A DNA stretch of 64,000 nucleotides from Solea solea (GCF_958295425.1 NC_081136.1:22636890-22700889); one strand, 5' to 3'. Counted from the stretch's first letter, positions 12,283 through 24,654 are shown. Notes: generated by a model from the sequence alone, not told the origin. Translations and numbers: made by a program.

Positions 12283-12348
12283 TGGCCCATACGGGGAATA
12301 AACCTTGGCCTTATTAGCGCCCAGTCTTTTCAACTGAGCTAACCAGCC
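12283..12348 (-). pseudogene. tRNA-Ile(AAT)-derived pseudogene / SINE head
   Basis: On the minus strand it starts GGCTGGTTAGCTCAGTTG, carries GCTAATAAGGCC around the anticodon AAT (complement of 12313-12315) and ends CCCCGTATGGGCCA. This is the order and ends of eukaryotic tRNA-Ile(AAT): the GGTTAGCTCAGTTG A box and the CCCCGTACGGGCCA 3' acceptor/T-arm strand are nearly intact. The D-arm is altered and the T-loop is partly deleted, so it cannot fold as a normal tRNA. It abuts family A repeat sequence, suggesting a retroposon head rather than a lone gene. Confidence 0.75.
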
Positions 12349-12719
12349 GTGGCTATGTAAGTAGCATGACATCACATCAACACAACACTTTACACCTAGC
12401 ACTAGAATGCCTCTTCTGTGGTCAGATTGTGATTGGATGGCGCTTCACCACATGCATTTACACGTGGTATTAACATGGTGTCCACATCAAGGTCTGATCG
12501 CTATCTGATCACGATAATCCCTCTGCTTCATCATCTCCCCCTCTTCCTCTCCAAAGATTTCCAACAGCAGACTATGGCATCACATCTTGTGAGCTGCCAT
12601 ATCATCAACAACAACAACAACAATGTTAGCCGCACGTGAAGTTGCAATATTATATGGACGAACTGAACCAAACTGTACTACTTGAAGAAAATCTGGGTTT
12701 TTATGTACGTTGGGCAAGG

Positions 12720-12926
12720 GCCCTACTTTAAGGAGGTTGTCATCTTGCAGCAGCCTGGACAGACCAGCCAGAAACCAGCCAGATTCAAGCAAAACATTTA
12801 AAACACGAGTAAAGAACGTCATCCATACTGATAAGCAAAGGGAGGTGTTAGTGGAGGAGTTCTCCATTTGTTACACTCTGCAATCTTGCCATCACATTTC
12901 ACTGTTTCTTACACACTGGACCTTAA
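12720..12926 (-). mobile_element. TTAA-type non-autonomous DNA element, copy 2
   Basis: The right edge is TTACACACTGGACCTTAA, the complement of the left end seen at 1835. The interior, read on the minus strand, carries TATGGATGACGTTCTT and CTGGCTGGTCTGTCCAGGCT like the copy at 1835-2043. A CTTTAAGG near 12726 could be the opposite end, but this is uncertain. Confidence 0.55.
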
Positions 12927-14059
12927 AAACTGTGGTGTAGACAAAAAAAAACTCAAAACAACAAATAATTGCATAACTTACATAACATGGTGCAAAAAAT
13001 CCCTTAAAACATGAGGCCATACACAACGCAACAGTCAAATGCTGTGTTGTGACTACAGTATATCGGATGTCCATGCGCTACAATACTAAGTGCAGTGTAT
13101 GTTATACACTAAGTGTACCAATAAAAGAGTCTAATCCTGTTGTACAGTAAATTAAACGAGGACTTTAGCACAAGAGAGATGTAATCAATGCAGTGGCGGT
13201 GCAGTTTATTCAATTAACAATGTGATGTGGTTCAGGAGAAGAATTGAACACCAGTCACAGGTCTGACTTGCACTAGTATCACACTAAGAAGGGGGAAAGG
13301 AGAGAGGTGGAGGAAAAACAAAACATCATCTCAGTATTAGCTGCAGTTGCATGGCTAGTGACACTGACAGAGAAAACTACATCATGTCAGAACTGGTACC
13401 TGGATCTCCTTCACCAAGATACGACAAGCTTGAAAACCATGTCAGCTCTTCTATGGAGACATTTATACTCACTTGGGAAAGTCCACGGCAGTTATTCTGT
13501 TTTCTTCAGGTCATTATTACACTGAAAAAAAAGAAAATGGTTGACAAACTTAAAAAAGGACTTCATTTCAATTAAAGAAATCAAGTTTATTTAAATGAAA
13601 GTAAGCAAGTTGTCTTCAAATAACTGAACTGTGTCCACATTTTACTGTTGGTTTTCCCTATAGTTAATAACACTAGCACATAGGAGACAGTTTGTAGCAA
13701 TATAATTCTTGGAATATGGACATAGAGTATATATATACACCATAGATAACTTTTCTAAGAAAGTTTAAAGAAATAATTCAACACAATTATGGTTATTGTT
13801 ATCTCACTAAAAATGTGCATATTTCATTGTTGAGCTGCCATCATCAGCACCAGTCCCATTGCGATAAACCAGCAATGATACCGTCATTACACCATCTGTT
13901 CTATACTGCTAAATAGTTACAGTGAAGCCCTAGACCGGAGGCATTCATTGTACCAACACCTCCTCCTCATTAATCCGTGTGTGTTGTAATGATGCCATCG
14001 CATCGCGTTGCATCATCCCCGTGACCGCAGACAAACATGGCGGTAATGATGTCACGCGC
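12927..14059. other. 3' flank of lmo3, no gene seen
   Basis: AT-rich intergenic DNA. No repeat family or exon was recognised. Confidence 0.45.
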
Positions 14060-14727
14060 TCACCGGCAGAACTCCGGGACAGCTGAAGCCATAATGACAC
14101 ACGACACACGTCTGCCGTTAGTGGGGATTCGTCTCATGCTTGCCACGCTTTCTTTTAATTTGACGAGGCTGTAATCTCCCATCTACTAAAGGACTTTCAA
14201 CAGCTTGCGCCTAATCAAAGATTTTCCCTCCGCTTTGTGTGTGCGGATAAGGAAATTCAATTAGCTTAATTGGCCCTGGATATTATGCTCTGTAATGTGG
14301 TGTCGACAAACTTCACAGGGCACTTTGGAAGCACCTCGCTAATGAGAGCAATAACTTTAATCCAAATGTTTTACCTCGACATTCCAGATGATTCTAAATT
14401 GAAATCCAGGTAATTAGCTGAAATAACCCACAAGGAGATAGATGGGGCTCCTCCTTGAAGCTTGCTAATGGCAAAGTATAAATGAAGGGTTGCGTTTCCT
14501 CTCGCTCCATGTGTGACACATGACGAAATGCAAACGAAAATCCACTTTTAACTCTGACAAGATGAAAGCCAATTGTGCTTTTTTTTTATAGCTGAACACA
14601 AGGTGGAATTGAAAGAAATTAGCCGCCTCATTCGAATGAGTACTTTTAACCCTGAAAGTGTGGCTCTTCACTGCTGTGTTTTGTGCGCTTCCTATCATTT
14701 CACACGACTAACGAAAAGGGCCTTTAT

Positions 14728-14730
<3 letters not shown>
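14060..14730. other. long repeat-free block, candidate conserved regulatory element
   Basis: About 670 bp without microsatellites or recognised repeats. It contains clustered homeobox-type words (TTTTAATTTG, CAATTAGCTTAATTGGCCC, AGGTAATTAGCTG, GAAATTAGCCGCC) and a partial palindrome around AATTAGCTTAATT. It lies about 3 kb beyond the lmo3 stop codon. Enhancers of developmental genes often look like this. Deep conservation is an inference. Confidence 0.3.

Positions 14731-14770
<40 letters not shown>
14731..14770. repeat. (GCA)13 trinucleotide repeat
   Basis: Forty bases of uninterrupted GCA. The polyglutamine in the overlapping frame is spurious, since that frame has no other protein signature. 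Confidence 0.95.
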
Positions 14771-14771
<1 letters not shown>

Positions 14772-15469
14772 GAGAGCAGAGGAAATGATTGCACTTGAGA
14801 TCAATCCTGTATCACAGGCTGCAACATGCTCTGCTGGTTAGGGTAATGAACAGGGAACAGGCTCTTTCCAGCGGGCTGGTTCATATGAAATGATGGATAT
14901 TTAACCCCAGCTGCTTCAGTAAACATTGCAACTGATCAATTAAAGCTGGGGTAGGTGGGGTAGTTTTGGCCTTATTGAACAATGATTCCATAATAACCTT
15001 TCAGCATAATGAATATCAAGTGGCCTGCGTGAGAACTCGACCTCCAGCCTTGAGGAAATCTGGCCTATAACAGGAGAAACTGACCAATCACAGGGGCAGG
15101 TCACGGAGGAAAGGGTGTTCCTTTATGCTGTTCCACTAAGAACAACCACTTTTTGGATGTGATACTAATATCACAACAATGAATTCCCACCAATATCAGT
15201 AACAGTTCAATCTACAGTCTTTTACATCTTTTTAAAACACTTGCATTTACCACCGAGCATAAAAGTCTCTGCCAAATCAAAGATGCAGATCATCCGCTGT
15301 GACCCCTAGAAGCCAAAAGAAAAATAAAGCTGGCGCTAGACATCCCTCTTTACAGCATGTCACCTGTTCTAATGAAGCATTTACACCATTGTTAGAGTTT
15401 AAGGATCATATAAATATTTTAGCCAGGGTGAACCCAGACGACTCCAAAAAAGTCAGAGTCGGTTGTCCA

Positions 15470-17882
15470 TTTTAAGCAACCTTGCAAAAATGTTTAATTC
15501 CCTTGGCAGAGATAATTAAACCAGTGTCAACATTGGGTCACGTGTTGCATATCAACTGTGTCCATCTGTGGTCATCCAGTGGCTGGGGCGCAAAGAGTCA
15601 AGAGTCTGAAAACGGACTCTTTTAAAATCTCGAGATCCTGCCCACTGTAGCAGCAAAGTGCCGTTTGTTTCCAGTTATAAATGTCAGGCGGACAAATGTG
15701 GCAATGAGACTGGGGAAAGAACAGACACCACACTCACTGGTAACACAATAAAACTGTATTACATTTGTGCTTAAAATTATTACAATTACAGTATTTACAA
15801 GCGTTGTCCTAAAAAATAAACATCTCATGCTGGATGACACATAAAAAGAAATCATTGTACAATAGCAAGCAAAAATGAATATTTCTTTTATGTACACCCA
15901 TAATTTACAAATTGGAGAAAGGATCTCTTGTTTTCCAGCTGGGAGATGGTGCCGAGTGCTGTTGCACATGCTCTGATGCTGATGTGTCATGTTTAAAAAA
16001 ATATGAATGGTCGTTGGAGAAGAACGTAGCTCCTCTGCAGCAGGGAGCCATCGCGGCATAGATGGCCGCGCCTTTCATCCTCAACGTGAGCAAGTGATGG
16101 AGAAAACGTAACCTGGATTGGAGTACCAGCAGGGGAAACAATGCTAAATCTTGGACAACTGGTGAAGCGTTGAACGTTTATCAAATAAATTAGTGTACAA
16201 AAAGTTACCAACCCGCCCACCATCCCGTTACGATCCCGTACACCCCCCTTACAGCCGCTACGACAACCTGCCTCCGTGAGAATTCCCTCATATTTCGGTT
16301 TAAAACAGTGTGAAAGCGAAGGTTTATAATAAATAAGAAAGACTCTTTAAAGCAAACAAAAGACATTACACAGCCTTCCAGAGCCTGGTGTTACAGTCCG
16401 AACCCAAGTCATACTGCTGAAAGCGGCTCTGATGGAATGCATTTGAGGAAGGAAACTGACTCTCATGACCCCACTAAAGATAGTCTCACACAGTTGGGAA
16501 GTTCATCTACAGGCATTTTGTCTGATCCATACCATTAAAAGCTGCTTTCTACACACACATTAAGTGGACACCTGGGGACTCCTTTTTGGGCTCCACCACC
16601 TGCAGTAAAAGTGTCTGCCTCTTTTTGGTCACCGTCTTCAGACATGAATGTCTGGACGATTGGGTCCAAACATTCTATGGCGTTGGTTGTTCACATTGGA
16701 TGAATGCAGCAGGAGATTGTCTGGGTCAGATGTTTTCACAACAGCAGGTGAATGGGCTCAGTAAGAACAGAGGTCTCAAACACACGGCCCACCATTTAAA
16801 TGTCTTTTGATATTTATAGACTTGTTTTGGATCATAAATAAACACTTCCTGACCTGACTTGAAGTTCATCAGGTCATTTGAGTTTGAGACCCTTGTTCTA
16901 CAAATTGTCCGGAGCCACTTTTACGGACGTTTACAATTTCCCTGTGGACAATTTACGGAATATGTGAGGACTTTGTGCATGTATGAAAGCAGCTTAAGTG
17001 TGAAATGAGCTCGTTGCTGGGCAGATTTGACGAGATACAGGTGTTTTCATTGACATTGAAAACATCCAATGACGTTTACTGGTCAAATCCGGACTGGTTC
17101 AAATATAAAAACATGTGATACTAGTCATTAGGGTTGAACAATCAGGTGTTTCATGTGTTTACTGTAAGCTTCTGATATGGACCAGGCCAAGCCTTGTTAG
17201 ACTGCACTGCAGAGAAGTCCTCAACCGGAAGACACACACACACACAAACACACAATAAACCAGTCATCCAAGGGTTACATTTTTGCCGCTCTTCAGTTTA
17301 CATTCACTGTGTATTTCATCAGATATCAATACAGTAAAAAGGTCTTCATCGGAAAAATTACATTGATTGATAATACCTCAGTGTGTTCTTCGATTCAAGT
17401 AGAAGATGTTGTACTGTGCAGTCAGGTGGGACTCTGTCCTTGTCAGATTAAATGAGACAAGTCTGGTTTTAGGTGGGTTAGTTATTCTTTTTTTTTTTTT
17501 TTTTTCTTCCCCCAACTGGGAACACATGGTTGGTGAGAAATTGCTCTGAGACCAGTGTATGTTGGCCAGAGGAACAGAGGCAGCATTGATCAGTCACAAA
17601 CAAAGAAAATGAGCAAATATTTTTCTTGTAGTTGTAGTTTGTTGTATGCTTCCAGGGCCCGTCTTTGCCATGCCGGCATCTCTATGGCTATTTTGTACAG
17701 CAGAATGTGTCCACACTCCCATGCAGGGAGGCTTGCTTGCTCAGTTATGTACATGTGGGGGACAGGAGATGGACAGGAGGCTATAGTGCTTTTTGTTGTG
17801 TGATTGCAAGCTCTCCTTCAGTCTCTCTCGTTCTCCCACTCCTCCTCCTCTTCTCTTCTTCCTCCGCGTCAGCCTGCGAGGG
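15470..17882 (-). other. lmo3: probable lmo3 3' UTR
   Basis: The sequence after the TGA stop is the 3' UTR by position. Its end is inferred. I found no canonical AATAAA on the minus strand between 17882 and 15500. The first ATTAAA variant is at about 15491-15496, and weaker variants such as TATAAA and CATAAA lie nearer the stop (about 16813, 16323 and 15892). The block 15740-15960 is AT-rich and repeat-free and looks like conserved UTR sequence. Internal features are a T-run near 17488-17505, a short CA repeat near 17234 and a hAT-like element at 16768-16895. Confidence 0.4.
16768..16895. mobile_element. short hAT-like element in the putative lmo3 3' UTR
   Basis: The left end CAGAGGTCTCAAAC and complemented right end CAAGGGTCTCAAAC form a 14-bp terminal inverted repeat with two mismatches, and CACGGCCCACC follows the left end. 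This layout is typical of non-autonomous hAT elements and resembles that at 55482-55882. No clear 8-bp duplication survives. Confidence 0.6.
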
Positions 17883-17988
17883 TCAGCGGACCTGGGGAGC
17901 GTAGCCCTCCTTCATCAGCCCCTCCTCGTAGTCTGTCTGGCACAGGATCATGTTGTTCTTCAGGAAAAACTTGTCTCCCACACAAAAC
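17883..17988 (-). CDS. lmo3: lmo3 last coding exon: end of LIM domain 2 and C-terminus
   Basis: The exon is 106 nt and follows a GTGGCGCAG acceptor on the minus strand. It completes codon 111 and encodes residues 112-145, beginning FCVGDKFFLKNNMILCQTDY and ending EGYAPQVR before a TGA stop at 17883-17885. C127 and D130 complete the second zinc site of LIM2. The GLMKEGYAPQVR tail separates LMO3 from LMO1, which ends differently. Total length is 145 residues, as in vertebrate LMO3. Codons are intact, with no frameshift or premature stop in any of the three exons, so the gene looks functional. Confidence 0.96.
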
Positions 17989-19458
17989 CTGCGCCACACA
18001 AAGAGAAAGGAAAAAAAAAAGGGTGGGGGGGGGGAGGGTTTACATAAGCATCAAAGTGAGAATCTGATCATTAGTACTGAGCTGTAGGCTAACAGGCCCA
18101 GCTGGCTCTCTGACTATTGTGCTAAACCTCTACCTTAGCTACCAAATACACCCCCCCCCCCCGCATTCAGCTGCAGCGGCGGGCATGTGCAGACGAGGAG
18201 TGCTCCTCTAGGACATAGTCAACTCAATTACAAGGGGGGAAATGCAGGGCGTAGAGGGGATGCTTGTCAGTTTGGGTAGAGGGGTGGGGGCCGTGGTGCA
18301 TATACGAATGGCATTATCTCCGTTTACAGCCAAGGTTCCTCTGCACCTGCAGCTACTACAGAAACATCCCCACCTACCACACCATGGCAATCCTGTCCTG
18401 GTTTCTGTAAAGACACAAGGGGGTGGGGTTGGGGGGGGGTTGTGGGCACTGATACGCTTGACCTTTTGGCACAGCACCAAGCGGAGATTATGTCGAACAC
18501 ATAAGAGCGCTAACTCTCACTGTATTGTCCTGAGGGCTGCTTATCTCCCTCTGCGTGCAGGTTGGACAAGGTCGGGAGAGCAGTGGTGCTGGTGTTTACC
18601 GGCAGGGAAGAGGTGTAGAGCTGGTGTGTGTATGTGTTTGGGGGGGGGGGGTGCACGCTGCCGTTTGACTTCCCCTGGATGTCGAGACTGCCGCGCATTC
18701 GTACGCAGTCCCAGGTACACACCTGACAAGTCCGGGCTTTTTGTAGCATTTATTCAGTGCTGCAGGGCAGATTGAGCATTGTGAATTGTGTGGTCCATTT
18801 GGGACCAATTAGCAGGATTCAGGTACACAATAGGTACTGGCATAAAATGCTAAAAAAGTGTGTGAGTGGTATGTGTTTCTTGAAATGAAGCCAAATGTTC
18901 CAGGAGGAGGAGGAGGTGACATTTATTTAGACAGAACTATGATTTAAAGCTGCAGGCTCCATGGCGCTAAAGTTTTTTTTTTTCTTTTCTTTTGTTTTCA
19001 TTCATGAATGGCTAAAATGAGGACAAAGTTGATGATGGTATCTAACTCCAACTGAATTTGTGGGTGTTTATTCTGCCAAACCATCCCATTACTATACAAA
19101 ATGACTGAAGTGGTTTGTCTTTTTAGAAGTGTTTGTCCCAGGAAGCTAAAGAGCGTCCTATTAGGAAGACCTTTGCATTGTAAAGCATGAATTATCTCCA
19201 CCATGGGTGACACTAGAATCTGACATGATCACTCCAAAAGAACTAAGAGAGAGAGAACTAAGGAGATGACATTTACAGCCTGAATCCAATTTTAGCCTAC
19301 AAACCCCATTGGAGCACAACAGATTTATTTTTACCCCAGGCAGATGCTTGAATATATTTTTATTAAAAATGTTATTATTTTTATTTTTTTTTAAATCGTA
19401 CAATATTAGGAAAAGATCATGTCAAATATTTGTTAAAAACAAGCTAAACGCACAAGAG

Positions 19459-19915
19459 TTAATGCTCCAATGTCTAACGTTTGGGGGGATTTATTGGCAG
19501 AAATCGAATATAGAAATAATAATGTTTGTATAAATGCATATTTTTTTTAATATTTTTTGAGTATAAGCCTTTTTGTATGTACTTATTGTAAGATTTGTTT
19601 TAAGGAAGCTAACATCTTTAGCCGCCATGTTTCCCCAGCAGCCTAAACGGATGTAGATTTGCATTTCTCCAGTCTTTTGGGAAACTACGGTGGCCTTCAT
19701 ATACCCAAAAGAATGTGCGTCTTCTTTGTGTATTAAGCATCCACTTCAAAAAGTAAAATGTAAGATGACAACATGTAAAAGGCTTATTCTAAGGCTTCTA
19801 AGTTTTATTTTAAGGTGACCCATGTGCATGTTGGTATTACACTAATACCAACGTGGGTAGTTTATTAAATATCAACCATAAAACCCCTCCATAATGTTAC
19901 ACACTGGAACTTTAA
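19459..19915. mobile_element. TTAA-type non-autonomous DNA element, both ends present
   Basis: It runs from TTAATGCTCCAATGTCTAACG to GTTACACACTGGAACTTTAA, imperfect inverted ends bounded by TTAA, 457 bp. Interior words (GGGGGGATTTATTGGCAGAAA, ACTACGGTGGCCTTCATATA, AAAACCCCTCC) match the remnant at 37548-37617. There is no coding capacity. Confidence 0.65.
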
Positions 19916-20448
19916 TGCCAGAATAACTGTTAGTAGCCGACTAAACAGGCAACTCATCCTTCCATTAATCTGGACTGTTTGACACATTTGTCATTCACCC
20001 CCTTTAAAACATCAGTCGCCTGCTTTAAATGACATGTGCTCTCCCACAATCTGTCAGTGTCTGTCTTCACTGACATTGGGCCCAAATCCAGTTCATATCA
20101 CTTTATTTATTTATTCTCCCTCTCGCTCCCCCTCCCCTTTCCCCTTTGTCATCTGCGCTTATTTCACACGGCGAAATTGTTTCTGCTCACTGAAATGTCA
20201 GCAGCGTGTGTGACATATGTGCACCAATTATGATGTGGATATTACACTGGGCCCATCACAGGCATATCTAATAAAAGACCTTGTGATGCCCTATCGTAGT
20301 CCCAATTTCTTTACAAAAAAAAATTCAGCTGCAGGAAACATCCTTTCCAGAACTCTCCAGCAGATTGTGCTGATATATTAGATTTCTGATTTCAGTAAAT
20401 AAAAAAAACAGCTATTTTATGTTGCACACTGTTGATATAATATGTTAC

Positions 20449-20794
20449 TGGAGTGTGGTTAGCGCCGTTGCCTTTCCAGCAAAAAGACCTGGGTTGGTGA
20501 ACCAGGGCCTTTCTGCTCGGAGTATTATACTCCCCGTGTGTGCGTGGGTTTTCCCTGGGTTCTCCTGCTTCCTCCCACAGTCCAGAATGACGCAGAGGTT
20601 AATTGGACACTCTAAACTGACCGTAGGTGTGAGTGTGAGAGTGAATGGCTATTTGTCTCTGTGTGGCCCTGCAAAGGACTGGCGACCTGTCCAGGGTGTA
20701 CCGCGCCCTTCGCCTTATGTCAGTTGGGATTTGCACCGCGTTCCTCATGTAGAGGATAAAGCGGTAGACCATGAATGTATGAATGAAGCCCAAT
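20449..20794 (+). mobile_element. tRNA-derived SINE, family B copy 2
   Basis: It starts in the A-box region (GTGTGGTTAGCGCCGTTGCC), followed by a degraded B box (CTGGGTTGGTGAACC), then TGGGTTTTCCCTGGGTTCTC, CTTCCTCCCACAGTCC, CTGGCGACCTGTCCAGGGTG and AGGATAAAGCGGTAGACCATGAATG. It is the same family as 5323-5671 in the opposite orientation. The first bases are missing and no clear duplication is left. Confidence 0.8.
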
Positions 20795-23700
20795 AACAAA
20801 ACACGCCTACAACACACGCAAACATGACGTTATTTGCCCAATACTAGCCATCTCTGATGTCTCTTATGCCCCTCCACTCGGGTGAAGCTAATGGCTAAGC
20901 TAACAGTTGTGTCCGCAGATTTGTTGGACACTTTGCTGTCTACAACTGGTGCACAATTTGAGATATTACTTTCAGCACAAATCTCGAGTTTGCCCACTTC
21001 AAATCAATGCATGGGCAAATTATGCAGGGGCCACGGGTGGGGTCACCATGGAAACCATGGACAAACCCACTTCGGACCTATGTTGGCAGCCCAAATATAA
21101 CCCTTTAATGGGGCCCACATAGACATGCTGGGTGGGGATGTAAGGCAAAAACTGCACTCAGAGCGCCCTCTGCTATACTGTGAAGTAGTTACTTCTGGAC
21201 TGGTGTGCTTCTAGGCTGTATATGTTTAACTCAAAATGTTTTTCGGGTTCAGATTTGACCTTTAAAGTTATTTAACATATGTGTGTTGCAGCAATGCTAT
21301 ACTTTAAAGGTCTTCCTTCCATCCATAATCACAAACACCACATATTATTGTGTGAGATGATGTGTTTTCTGACTTCAGCTTAGACTAGGCCAGCTTCAGA
21401 TGATGCCACCCTCCCTCTCCACCTGGGCTGCCATCATTTTCTCCCCTCCATCTTCCTTCCTGTACTTAGAGCTGACTGTGACTAATGAGTCTTTGGAGAC
21501 CTATTGTTGTAGGAGGAAGAGAAAGAATGGCTTCCACAGGCACACACTTAAAAGATGTATTGCAATGCCAGCCATTTGCCTCCGGGGCTCGTGTTAACTA
21601 GAGTATTCATTTTCCACTCAAATGAAGAAACAGGGAGATTGTCAAAGAGAGGAAATGGTCTCGACTGCACCAAATCTAATTACTGTTAGGATGCATACAG
21701 GTTCAGAAACACTTGGCCCTATGACACTGATGCTTAATTGTAACTGTGTGTTATAAATCTTCTCTGGCATATCGCTGCCGGGCAACCACGAGGAGCAGAA
21801 CAAGGACGCGCTGAGGATGAGTTTCTCTTTGGGGAACGTAACTTAGAACATATGATTTTACAGTTGGAAAGGAGGAGATTGTCATTATCTATTTATTTCG
21901 TCCCAGTCTTTGGTGGCAAAACTCTGCCTCGGTTGTGTTTTCAGGTTTTTGAAACCATTGTTTTAAAGCCCATGCTATTTTTTTTTATTTCAATACTGCC
22001 AATACTGCAACTTTTACATTTTTAGAACAAGACTGATTTATGTCCAATTGAACAGGTACATATAATATAACGTTGTTAATGTGACATTCAAAATATTGGA
22101 GTAGTGGTTCCTCACTTTCACTAATAGATTGGCTGCCAACAGGGACAGAAAAAAAATCTATTTTAGCCAATTGACAAAAGGCTCAGCATGCAAAATCTAC
22201 ACTTTTGTATGTCTATGATATCTTTTTCTTGGTGTTAGACCAAAGTCTTCAGACAAAAATGAATGATTTTACATCACAGCACACAGGAGTTATTGATCCA
22301 CTGCTGCCTCCATTAATGAGTTCAAATGCGACTCTTGCGACTTTGGTGTTTTTAATTCCCTTTGTTCACTTTTACTTCAGTGGCACAAACTTACCAAATG
22401 AGAGAGCAGTCGACCAACTTTGATTTTCTCCATGGATTTTGGTGTGGTCATAAATTAAATACAAGTGATGTTGTTAAAATCATGTTTTCCTAATGGTTCG
22501 GCTGGCAGCAAAGTTATCAGGTAGGTCCAAGAAGTCAAGTCCTCGTTCAACCATAGTTCCAAAAAACATAGCTGTCCCTTTAATGTGAATCATATTGTGC
22601 ATTAAAATGGGCCTCCAAATTACTTGCAATATCATGCCCTTTAAGGTCCTTTAGCCTGATCTGGTTTAACTTTGTAATTTGTGTAAAATATAAGGAAATA
22701 GAGAAAGGGTGCTTTTAAAAAAACAAGTCTCTAAGTGCCTTTTGAGGCAGCTAGACTGATTAAAAAAGGGGGGGGCGTATCCATTCCGTCAAATGCACGT
22801 GAGACTGATGAATTGGTTGGAAACGCCTTCTGTGTGGACACGCCTTGACATATCTTAAGCCAGTGGAGCAAACACAAATGTGAGACCTCAGTATTCACCA
22901 CGATAATTTGCACTCCATAGTGTCCTTGCATTCATATCCAAAGGCTCTTCCATGAAGAGAAATCTAGCCCCAACCTAATATGGTCACCACTAGGCAATGC
23001 ATTATGGGTATTATGAACATTTTGGGTGATTTACACTTTTTTTATTTGAAGGATATGTAGAACAATTAAGAACTGTAATATGGTATAAGTATAGCCTTGT
23101 GATTTGGATTGTTTGTGACCGCAATTTTAATTTGATAAGTATTAATTGTTCAAACCTAATCCAAATAATTTTAAAAAGTGAAGAAATGGAAGTGTCCACC
23201 ACTGCTTAACAGTAGGACCTGGATGTGGAAAATATATGAACTCACCCCACGACTGGTGGGAAACTGACATGTATTTTATTTATAACATTTGTCTTTTTTA
23301 CTTTAAATTGTGATTTTTTTTTTTTACTCCACAGTGTGGTATTGTGGAGTTGGAATTGTGTGTCTCTAGTATGCTGGCTGCACAGCCTCTCCAAGTCCTC
23401 ACTACCAATCATACACAAAGTGACAACTGTGTCCCTTATTGCCTATTAGGCTGCTGTCTAACAAGGCGAACTCATGACATACAAGGCACCAGTGGTTGAG
23501 CTTAGCTGTGCTGAATCCAATTGGTGTCAGTTTCCCATCTCTCTGAAAGCTCCAGTAGGGAGCCTCCTCCCTGTATTCGCACTGACCTTCCCCTGCACTG
23601 TCACCCATCCTACTCCCGACTACACTAACCTTCCTTGCAGCCTCCCTAGACTGCGGCCTCCAGCTCATCAGGGGGAAATTGGGCCAGCACTGGCTAGATG

Positions 23701-24439
23701 ATGAGGCTGGACGACAGCCCCATCGATTAGCTGTCCCCCAGGGCTGATCTGTGGCTAACTGCTTGCTGGATGGAGTCTCATATCACTTTCCTTATTCCCA
23801 ACACCCCCGCCCTCACTAGCACCCTCTCCTCAGAACCAGATACCTCCCTCACCCCCTTTTGGTTCTAAGACCTCACTGGTGTGCTCTCTCTTTCCAGAGC
23901 TGCAGGTGTAGGGGAAAATAACAGGTCTGACTAGTGGGAAGGTCACGGCGATGGATTTATGTCCAGTTTAACAGAGTGAGGCCACAGTGGGTGCAGACAT
24001 GAGCAATCAGAGCCTATGTAGGACCCTATATTTTCACTGATAGACCAGGGACAGGAGCTATTCACTCCCCCTGGCTTGATACAATTTCAAAGTCATGCAC
24101 AGAGTGGAGAAAGAGGGAAAAAGAGTGGGGTATTGCTCTCTGGCAGACACACAAGTAAGATAAGTGGTCAGGCCCTTCCATTTATCTTCTTCTCAATTCC
24201 TCTTTCATGGCAAGGGAGAGATTGGTGGCAACTGTGATGGTGATGATGACAAAGAGCAAGAAAGCAGCTGCAGGTCATGATCGCAGTGACACGTCCACCG
24301 TCAGCTACCGAGACAGTCTTTTTCCACCTCTGCCCTGCTGCACTAATTAGTCTGTCATTTAAGCGCTCCGCCGTTTTAATAACTGCAGCAAGTCATTTGG
24401 TTAAAGTTAAATCGAGCTACTGTGTCCGAAGGCCACACT
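20795..24439 (-). other. lmo3 intron sequence, little recognised
   Basis: A segment at about 21020-21140 has clustered CCATGGAAACCATGG, GGGCCCACAT and GTGGGG words typical of a dispersed fish repeat. The rest is AT-rich and without recognised exons; 23380-24000 is pyrimidine-rich but not coding. Confidence 0.4.
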
Positions 24440-24628
24440 GTTGGCCTTTCTGTATGGAGTTTGCATGTTCTCCCTGTGTGTGCATGGGTTTTCTCTGGGT
24501 TCTCCAGTTTACGGTCCAAAAACGTGGTTAACTGGACGCCCTAAAATGACTGTGAATGTGACAGTAATTGGTTGTTCACTTCTACAAGGCCCCGTGTGGA
24601 GGATAAAGCAGTAGACGATGTGTTTGAC
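24440..24628 (+). mobile_element. tRNA-derived SINE, family B copy 3 (fragment)
   Basis: It has GGCCTTTCTGTATGGAGTTT, GCATGTTCTCCCTGTGTGTG, TTAACTGGACGCCCTAAAAT and GAGGATAAAGCAGTAGACGA in the family B order, with internal deletions and without a tRNA head. Confidence 0.75.
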
Positions 24629-24654
24629 TCATTAACTATTTAAAAATGAACATC

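Noticed and set aside
12283..12348. Functional tRNA-Ile gene
   Set aside because: The T-loop is partly deleted, the D-arm is altered, and it is embedded at the head of a dispersed repeat.
14573..14788. Frame with a polyglutamine tract
   Set aside because: The Gln run is the (GCA)13 repeat; the rest shows no protein family, and the context is non-coding.
18242..18775. 177-codon open frame on the plus strand, the longest in the window
   Set aside because: It spans G-rich low-complexity tracts inside lmo3 intron 3, has no domain or motif, no splice context, and is overlapped by other frames of similar quality on both strands.
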